This document shows positions 57,421-64,000 of a stretch of DNA of 64,000 bases, one piece after another. Origin of the DNA: Flammula alnicola (lineage: Eukaryota; Basidiomycota; Agaricomycetes; Agaricales; Strophariaceae). Below the pieces are notes generated by a model. That model had not been told where the DNA came from and made no database searches. It was given only the letters and a program-made list of their open reading frames with translations. The position numbers and the translations under genes were made by a program. Where the stretch lies: the NCBI GenBank assembly GCA_015499995.1, contig JADNRV010000258.1, positions 1 to 64,000 of the forward strand, in the 5' to 3' direction. Every line of letters begins with the position of its first letter. Position 1 is the stretch's first letter.

Positions 57421-57699
57421 TGATTGAGTGTGTAATTGAGACTCACCTTCTGCACTTCAGAGCGTCTTATATAGCTACCGTTCTGGCACCAGAGGGTGCT
57501 GGCCGGACCTCGTTCAGCTGAGGCACTGCTCCAACAGCCAAGCGTAAGGCATTTCTAGCCCTGTTATTTATTGACAAAGATCAAAGGGGCTAGAGGCAGG
57601 GAATAAGCGCGCGAACCTTGGTCGAACCCGCTCTTTCTCCGACAACGTTTAAGTGGATACGATTTCCAAGTCCCGTGCCGCTTTCGACAACCGTGATAT
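57421..57699. other. Upstream region of the lectin gene
   Basis: No gene seen; it contains the lectin promoter. A GTATATAAG-type TATA sequence (tatatag on the plus strand) lies about 50 bp upstream of the ATG. Confidence 0.35.
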
Positions 57700-58060
57700 T
57701 TGGAGCTGGTGGGTAATGAAGTCGGGGAACACTACTGGTCTTGGAATAACATTAGTTTCTGGGCTTGTACGTTCATTGGTAAGATGTGCTTGTACTTCGA
57801 CTGTCCAATTCCCCTAGGATCAAAGCCAACGAGATCCCAGTCGTCCCCAATAAGTGCAGCGAAGTATTGCGATCCTATAGTGGCTGCGAGGCCCATGCCT
57901 GCTCCAGGTCCGCCTAAATGACAGTTTCCTTTGAGCTCGCGCAAAGCAGTCGTGTAATGGGTTGACTAACCTGGGTTCAAGAAAACAAATTCTTTGCTGG
58001 GAGTCTTTTTAGTGCGGTAGGTTACAAAAGTGATTGACGCAGTATCCCGGGACTCGGAAA
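57700..58060 (-). pseudogene. Duplicated fragment of the TAP-type hydrolase gene
   Basis: This segment repeats about 54620-54980 of the hydrolase gene, introns included. The exon reads GPGAGMGLAATIGSQYFAAL, IGDDWDLVGFDPRGIGQSKY, and the neighbouring exon edge (aagaaaac, ggagtctttttag) is also kept. The upstream and downstream parts of the gene are missing, and the exon lacks one Gly-Gly of the parent. It is a partial copy and not functional. Confidence 0.8.
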
Positions 58061-58408
58061 AGATCCGGGCCGGATCATGCCAGAATTACATAATTCCCTT
58101 CCGGAAATTTCCGTGGAACCGTCTTCAGTTCTAACCACTCAACATTCCGAACACCATCGCTAAGTTGCAAGATTGAACATGTAGTCCTCATTTCTGGAGC
58201 TAGAGGCAAGATTGGCAATGGACTTGTAGCGCTTGTAACTTTCTATCAGGTATTCGAAACGACGGACCGAAGACATACTCGAACAATGCGTAACACTGGT
58301 GTAGAATTCGTTTCAAGAATAGCCAAGGTCAGCAGACCGAAGACCATAGGATGCAGTATATAAGGAAGTAGGTAGGCAACTAAAAAGATCCCTCACCTCA
58401 GAATTTTA

Positions 58409-61400
58409 ATGGCAACTTCCAGCACTCCTTACCGAAGCACGACATTAGTTTTCGACGAGAAACAGAGCTGGTTTTGGAAGCAACGCAAATCGTCGACGGC
58501 TTCAGTTCTGGACGAGGTTGATGTTGCGGAGGATAAGGATATCGTTCGTGGGTGGACAAAAGCTCGCTCCTCTCCCTCCGAAATTCATGTTGAGCTTCTG
58601 ACAACTGGAGCCATTCCTGATCCTTACATCGGATTCAACGAACACAAGGTCCAATGTAAGCCAAAAGGCAGTGCTTACTGCTATCATGGAGTTCTCTGAC
58701 GCGAAAAATAATTCGATCTATTAGGGATTGGGGATATGGAATGGCTGTACAAATGCCATTTTCCTTTCGACAAATCCACCCCTCATAAATACGCGATCCT
58801 GACATTTGAGGGTCTGGACACTTTGTGCGATGTCTATCTGGTGCGAGCAGTCCTACACCAGACATACATTTCGCTAACGTCCCACATAACTTGAAAGAAT
58901 AATCACAAGATATTATCGACGAATAACATGTTCCGCACATACACGCATGGCATCGCACTCGCCCGCAATGAAACCGTCCTCAAGGCCGAAAATACGCTTT
59001 TTCTCCATTTCAAATCAGCAAAGGCGCTGGCGAAAGCTGAAGAAGCGAAATACGGCAAGGTTCGCGCAGGTTCAACCAACCTGGGGGATCCCAGCCGCGT
59101 TTATGTGAGGAAAGCACAATATGATTGGCGGTAAGTTAGTAATTGGTTTACGATTGGTTTACGCTAAAACTCCGTTGTATAGGTGGGATTGGGTGAGTCC
59201 TCCAACTTTGGCGAAACTACAATTGAAATTGATATGAGTGTTAGGGCCCCGAGTTGATGACGTGTGGGCCCTACCGCCCTATCACACTCACCACATACAA
59301 TGCGCGTGTCCAAGACGTCCATGTTCGCGCATTAGCCTCTATCCAACCTGATGGCGCCTTTACCGCCTCATTGAAAGTAGACGTCGTCCTCTGTGGCTCG
59401 TGGGATCCCTCGATGGATGCACTACTCATCACCATGACAGACAAGGAAAAGCACACCCTCAGGTCTGAGCGTGTCGAAATCCGCCAATGGAAGAAGGAAG
59501 GATCGCATTCAGATTATGTCCAAAACGCTATTGTGGCATGGAACGACCTTCAAGCCGATGGGGTGCAGCTCTGGTGGCCAGTGGGGTACGGAGAACAGAC
59601 CATGTACACGGTGGAGGTGTCCTTGGTCGCACCTGTGAGTGAACTTGTGGTTGTGTTGTTATTTCCCGTTCTGATTGGGACTAGAACGACAGCGTCATCG
59701 ATAGCAAGACCAAGCGCGTGGGGCTTCGAACTGTAGAGCTCGTTCAGGAACCGTTGTCGAATCCAGATCAGTACGGTACAGGCACTACCTTTCTTTTCGA
59801 AATCAATGGAGTCCGGATGTTCATGGGCGGTAGGTTCAGTAATATGTGGTATGATGGACCCATCTTGACATTCAACCCCCATCAGGTTCGAACTGGGTCC
59901 CTGCTGACAACTTCCTTACCACGATTTCTGAAGAGCGCTATCGAAACTGGCTGACGTTACTCCGCGATGGCAACCAAAACATGGTCCGATTATGGGGTGG
60001 AGGTGTGTATGAGCCCGACATATTTTATGACATTTGCGATGGTACGAGTCTTCGTACATATATCGGGAACTACTGCAATTAATCGTCATTATTCCCTACA
60101 TAGAACTGGGGATACTCGTCTGGCAAGACTTCCAATTCGCGTGTGGTGTCTATCCTGCACATGACGACTTTGTCGCAAGCGTTAAGCAAGAAGCTGAAGA
60201 TAACGTTACCCGCCTCCGGCATCATCCATCCATTGTCTGCTTCTGCGGAAACAACGAAGATTATCAAATGGTGTTGCAGTGGGGTGGTGCGTATCTCATC
60301 CTACAGCGAGAGCTTGTCGCTCACGTTGTTTGAAAGGTATTGGAGATCTACCGGCGCGCCTTATATATGAACATGTTCTCCCGGAAGTCGTTTCGAGGCT
60401 GACGGATCCCCAAGTGCCTTACCACAGAGGATCACCATACGGCGGTAAAGGCTGGGACACAAGCGATCCGACCATCGGCGATGTCCATCAGTGGAATGTT
60501 TGGGGAGGAAAAGAATTCCAATATCAGGAATATGATAGACTCGGAGGCCGTTTCGTCAGGTACGTATTGAAACCAACTTCCGCCGGACCAATCGTTGTGC
60601 TTATAGAAAACTTATGTTTATTTTTTTAGCGAGTTTGGCATGCCCGGTATGCCGTCCATGAGCACGATCAAGTATTGGATGGACGGAGCCGACAAGTCTC
60701 AACTTTATACCCAATCCCAATTAATGGCGCAGCACACAAAGGCCGGAAGCTTTGAGCGGAGGTTCGCGATTGTCATGAACGAGAATTTCCGACTGACGAG
60801 CGACTTTGAAACGTAAGTCTGACTTTCCAGTGCTCCTCCGCATCCAAGCTTATGGTCACCAGGCATGTTTTTAATACGCAGCTAATGCAGTCGGAAGCTG
60901 TCAGCTTTGCTTACCGAGTGTGGAGACGTGAATGGCGAGGCCCCGGCCGCGAATATGTTCGCATATTTCGTCTTCAGTGCTCTGCTGTTTCCTAACGTCT
61001 GCTTATATTTATTTTCAGTGTGCTGGCGTTCTTGTTTGGCAAATGAATGACTGCTGGCCGGTCGTTTCCTGGGCTATTGCCGACTACTTCGTGAGTGGCT
61101 ACATAGTCTATCGCACGATCTGACAACTAATGCCTCCGTTAGCTACGCCCTAAGCCAGTTTACTACACTATCGCTCGCCAACTAGCATCCTTCACGGTTG
61201 GAGTTTTCCGAACTGTGAGACCTTTTTTATTTCTTTCCTAGCTTTACGCTAATTCTTCGATAAGGTCGTAAAGAATAGAGATAACGATCGGCCTCGTCAG
61301 GTGTGTTTGTTAATTCTTTATTTTTGTGTCCTGGCCCGTTCTTAATTACGACACAAGTTCTATGAATTCGGGGCAATTCAATCTTCCTATGCGACTCTCG

Positions 61401-61954
61401 ACATCTGGGCAACAAATAGTACACTCAAGCCACGCTCTGCCAAACTGGAGCTCCTATTCTTCGACCTCCTTTCACCAGACTGGTCTCATTCCGAAACCCA
61501 CGATGTAACCCTACTCCCTAACCAATCTACGGACCTTAAGACTCTCCGGTGTCCAGGCACTAATCGTGAAGGAGTTTCACAAGGAGATCCTCTCTTTGTA
61601 AGCTCGGCTAATGTTGTTGTCTGCGCTCGTCTGTTGGATTCTGTGTCTAGGCTGGTATTGGCAAGGTACTCTGACTGGCCAGAGCCATACCGATTCCTAC
61701 AGCCACCGGATCCTGGCTTGGAAGTCAACGTCCGTACGGCGGAAGATGAGGGGGACACTGTCATGGTTCTTACCGTAAAGCGGCCTGCAAAGTGTGTCGT
61801 CCTATCCACCGATGACTCTGACACCAAAGTCAGGTGGAGCGATAATGCTCTCGACCTTGTTCCTGGAGATGGACAGGTACTGATAGCAAAGGGATTGGGA
61901 GGTAGGCAGGTGAAAGTGGCGTACTTTGGAAGAGAAAAGGCTCAAAATATTTGA
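58409..61954 (+). CDS. Beta-mannosidase, GH2
   Basis: A gene of many exons separated by introns of about 50 nt. In order: IHVELLTTGAIPDPYIGFNE, WLYKCHFPFD, LTFEGLDTLCDVYL, NMFRTYTHGIALA and YVRKAQYDWRWDWGPELMTCG, all in the jelly-roll. The Ig-like part ends near VQLWWPVGYGEQTMYTVEV. The barrel has NMVRLWGGGVYEPDIFYDIC, GILVWQDFQFACGVYP, CFCGNNEDYQ (acid/base Glu) and SEFGMPGMPS (nucleophile Glu). CAGVLVWQMNDCWPVVSWA and a C-terminal Ig-like domain close the protein. It releases terminal beta-mannose from oligosaccharides and N-glycans. No signal peptide is evident, so it may act intracellularly. It converges on the next gene with a 130-bp gap. Confidence 0.9.
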
Positions 61955-62084
61955 CGGCATTCGTCTTTGTACAGGTGTACTACGGCAGCGACAGCATGCA
62001 TATTCAAGATTGTATAACATGAAACGTTCATTCTCTGATCATCTGCACTAGAAGCCCTATCTATAAAATGGAGCAAGGTATGAA

Positions 62085-64000
62085 TCAGATCATAGGTTCA
62101 AGCGTAAGTTCCATGACGACTCTCTCTATCAACCATTCACTTGTTTCCGCGTCCACGATTGTACATGGGACCTTGATCTGCCCAGGGGTGAATCCGGTGT
62201 TCTTGATTTTCCAATCGCGATAGGCCTTGAAAGTGCCAGGGGCAACAATTCTTACTGTGGGATCACCGATATAGCCAGCATCGGTGTACTTCTTGTAGTC
62301 ACCATGGGTGAGCATTTTTTCCTTGAGTTGAGTGAGCGCTGAACCAGAGTTCGAACCTAAACAGAAAGAAATATGAGATTTGCTGATCCCAAGTCGATCA
62401 AAAATAAAGTTATGCGAACCAAGATCTCCTTGGAGCTCCACGAAGAAACCGTATGCACGTAGGGGGAGCTTCCTCTCATCTAGCTCAATAGAGAACTCCA
62501 AAACACCACCCAAGGTGTTTGATATTGATGTGATGGCTTCCTGTAGGAAGGATTGAGTCAGGAATTCGCCCGCGGCACGGAAGGCGACTCTGAAACGAAG
62601 TTAACATGGGGATATAATGAGAACATGACGCCTACCCTTTTCGCTCGATATATCTGATGAGCGGTTGGCCGTCAGCTGGGCTAAATCCTGCCACCTGTAC
62701 TATGTCCTCGAGCATGTATCGCCACAACCCATCTTTATTCGTAACGACGACCTCATATTTCCTTCCAGGCTCCACTTCCCACTGGGGGACGAAGTTAGCC
62801 AATTGCACTCAATCAGAGGTATGCCGCGCACCGGTTGAGAGAGGTTTTCAATCGATCTTTCTTTCTCAACGTCCAGAAGTTCGATGTGCTCGTCCGAATC
62901 GAGGCGATAGAGATTAATATCGTTAGCGTCATATCCATAGCCAACCATCGTCTCTGTTGCTGCGTAGATCACGCTTTGGAGGTTGACAGTGGGTCCGAAG
63001 TGGTGTCGAAGCTTTAATGTCTAGATGTGAGAAAGACTATTCGATATATAAACAAACCATTGCCTACCTTTGAGAGCGGCATCGAGTATGATCCACTGAG
63101 GGTGACTCTAATGATAGCAAGCGAGGGCCACACTTTCTTCAGCCACCCTTCTTTCCCTTTCTCTATCTCACGTAACTGGTTAGCTCTGTCAGAATTGGGT
63201 TTGACATACGCCTTTTCACAAAATTTGTATCAACATCGGGCATTCGTACAGTAAAGATGATCGCACCTGTAAATAGGGCTTGAAATCTCCGAGATCCGGT
63301 ATATCTGGAAGGTAACCTTTCTCTATAGCGTGTATCCAGGCGTCCCAATTGGTTTCTATGACACGAACAGCATCATACAGAATAGTTGAGATTGGTGCAG
63401 CCATGAAAGCCAGAGAAGGATTCATCACGCTAAAAAACGCGGTCATATAAATATTGCTTGTGTACGAGGGAAGGAGCCAGACAGCAAACGGCGAGGTCAT
63501 GAAATGGGCTGACAAAAAAGGAGCGCTCGTCATATAGCGGCATCAGGGACTGCGAAGAAGATGATCACCTTTCTTGTCAATAATTTTCGCGTCATCCCTT
63601 GGACCAATTCCGAGGACTGATCTTGTACCACCACTAGATATGATGGTGACGGGGATATCATCGACGATGCTCCCATCATCCGTCACGACTTCGATTACTC
63701 GATTGAGGCCGATGGCGCCGAATTGGCACATCGTAACCTTCTCGTAGCGCTCGTCCACTTCATTTCTGTCCCAGGGAACAGGTTTGTACAGTGGGTTTGG
63801 GTACTTGAGAAAGTATTTGGGACCAGCGCCGGACGTCCCAGAAGTGTGAGCCACAAAAACCGGTAGGCCTGGTGAGAGGAGATCGCGGACGTCAGAGACG
63901 CGGCAAGGCGAGGTGTGACATAGCCTGGTGACATATGGGAAGTAGTCGTCGTAGGTTGTGAATGGAATGGAAGAGAAGAATTTGCGATGCAGTTCCTCGT
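62085..64000 (-). CDS. GH3 auxin-responsive-promoter-family acyl-adenylate enzyme (5' end outside window)
   Basis: The minus-strand gene enters from the right edge. It reads FTTYDDYFPYVTRLCH, LSPGLPVFVAHTSGTSGAGPKYF (ATP-binding motif 1), then LSAHFMTSPFAVWLLPSYTS and IPDLGDFKPYL. Next come SVIYAATETMVGYGYDAND (motif 2) and VVVTNKDGLWRYMLEDIVQV (motif 3), where typical members have YRLGD; GD is replaced by ED. A C-terminal lobe ends EWLIERVVMELTLEPMI. Plant GH3 enzymes join amino acids to jasmonate or auxin; fungal homologues are uncharacterised and the substrate is not predictable. Confidence 0.85.

Overview
The window looks like nuclear DNA of an Agaricomycete (mushroom-forming basidiomycete). 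Its genes carry many short GT-AG introns of about 45-75 nt, often very small exons, and typical fungal families: RhoGAP, F-box, DUF202, UstYa/DUF3328, a small secreted glycopeptide family, GH2 beta-mannosidase and a ricin-B lectin. Gene density is moderate and paralogous or mobile DNA fills much of the space. All exon joins were made by eye from splice signals, reading phase and paralogue comparison; no database was searched.

Left part (1-11.3 kb): three paralogous MFS transporters (one cut by the window edge, one on the minus strand, one on the plus strand), a two-domain dimeric alpha/beta-barrel (ABM-like) protein and a mucoidy-inhibitor-like DUF4140/DUF4139 protein whose paralogue lies at 28.7-30.8 kb. 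At 11.6-14.8 kb sit three copies of one transposon-like element. Two of them are 1057-bp arms of an inverted duplication that look identical where compared.

Middle (16-31 kb): a DUF202 membrane protein, a secreted GH24 lysozyme with a cell-wall-binding-like Cys-rich module, a thiamine-diphosphate enzyme, a RhoGAP protein, an F-box protein, a phosphate-transporter pseudogene and the second DUF4139 gene. At 31.2-34.8 kb a 1.6-kb direct duplication carries two nine-exon secreted glycopeptide genes. At 37.0-37.9 kb there is a 921-bp fold-back element with a 6-bp target duplication.

Right part (38-64 kb): a seven-TM-type membrane protein, then the most interesting block. Between 41.2 and 55.3 kb lie two alpha/beta-hydrolase peptidase-like genes flanking four UstYa-family genes, a small membrane protein and a secreted repeat protein. 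The repeat protein is assembled from about 12 tiny exons and has tandem 25-residue repeats. UstYa oxidases are known to modify repeat-containing secreted precursors in fungal ribosomal peptide (dikaritin) pathways, so this block is a candidate basidiomycete RiPP cluster; that is inference. A ricin-B lectin, a hydrolase gene fragment, a beta-mannosidase and a partial GH3-type acyl-adenylate enzyme end the window.
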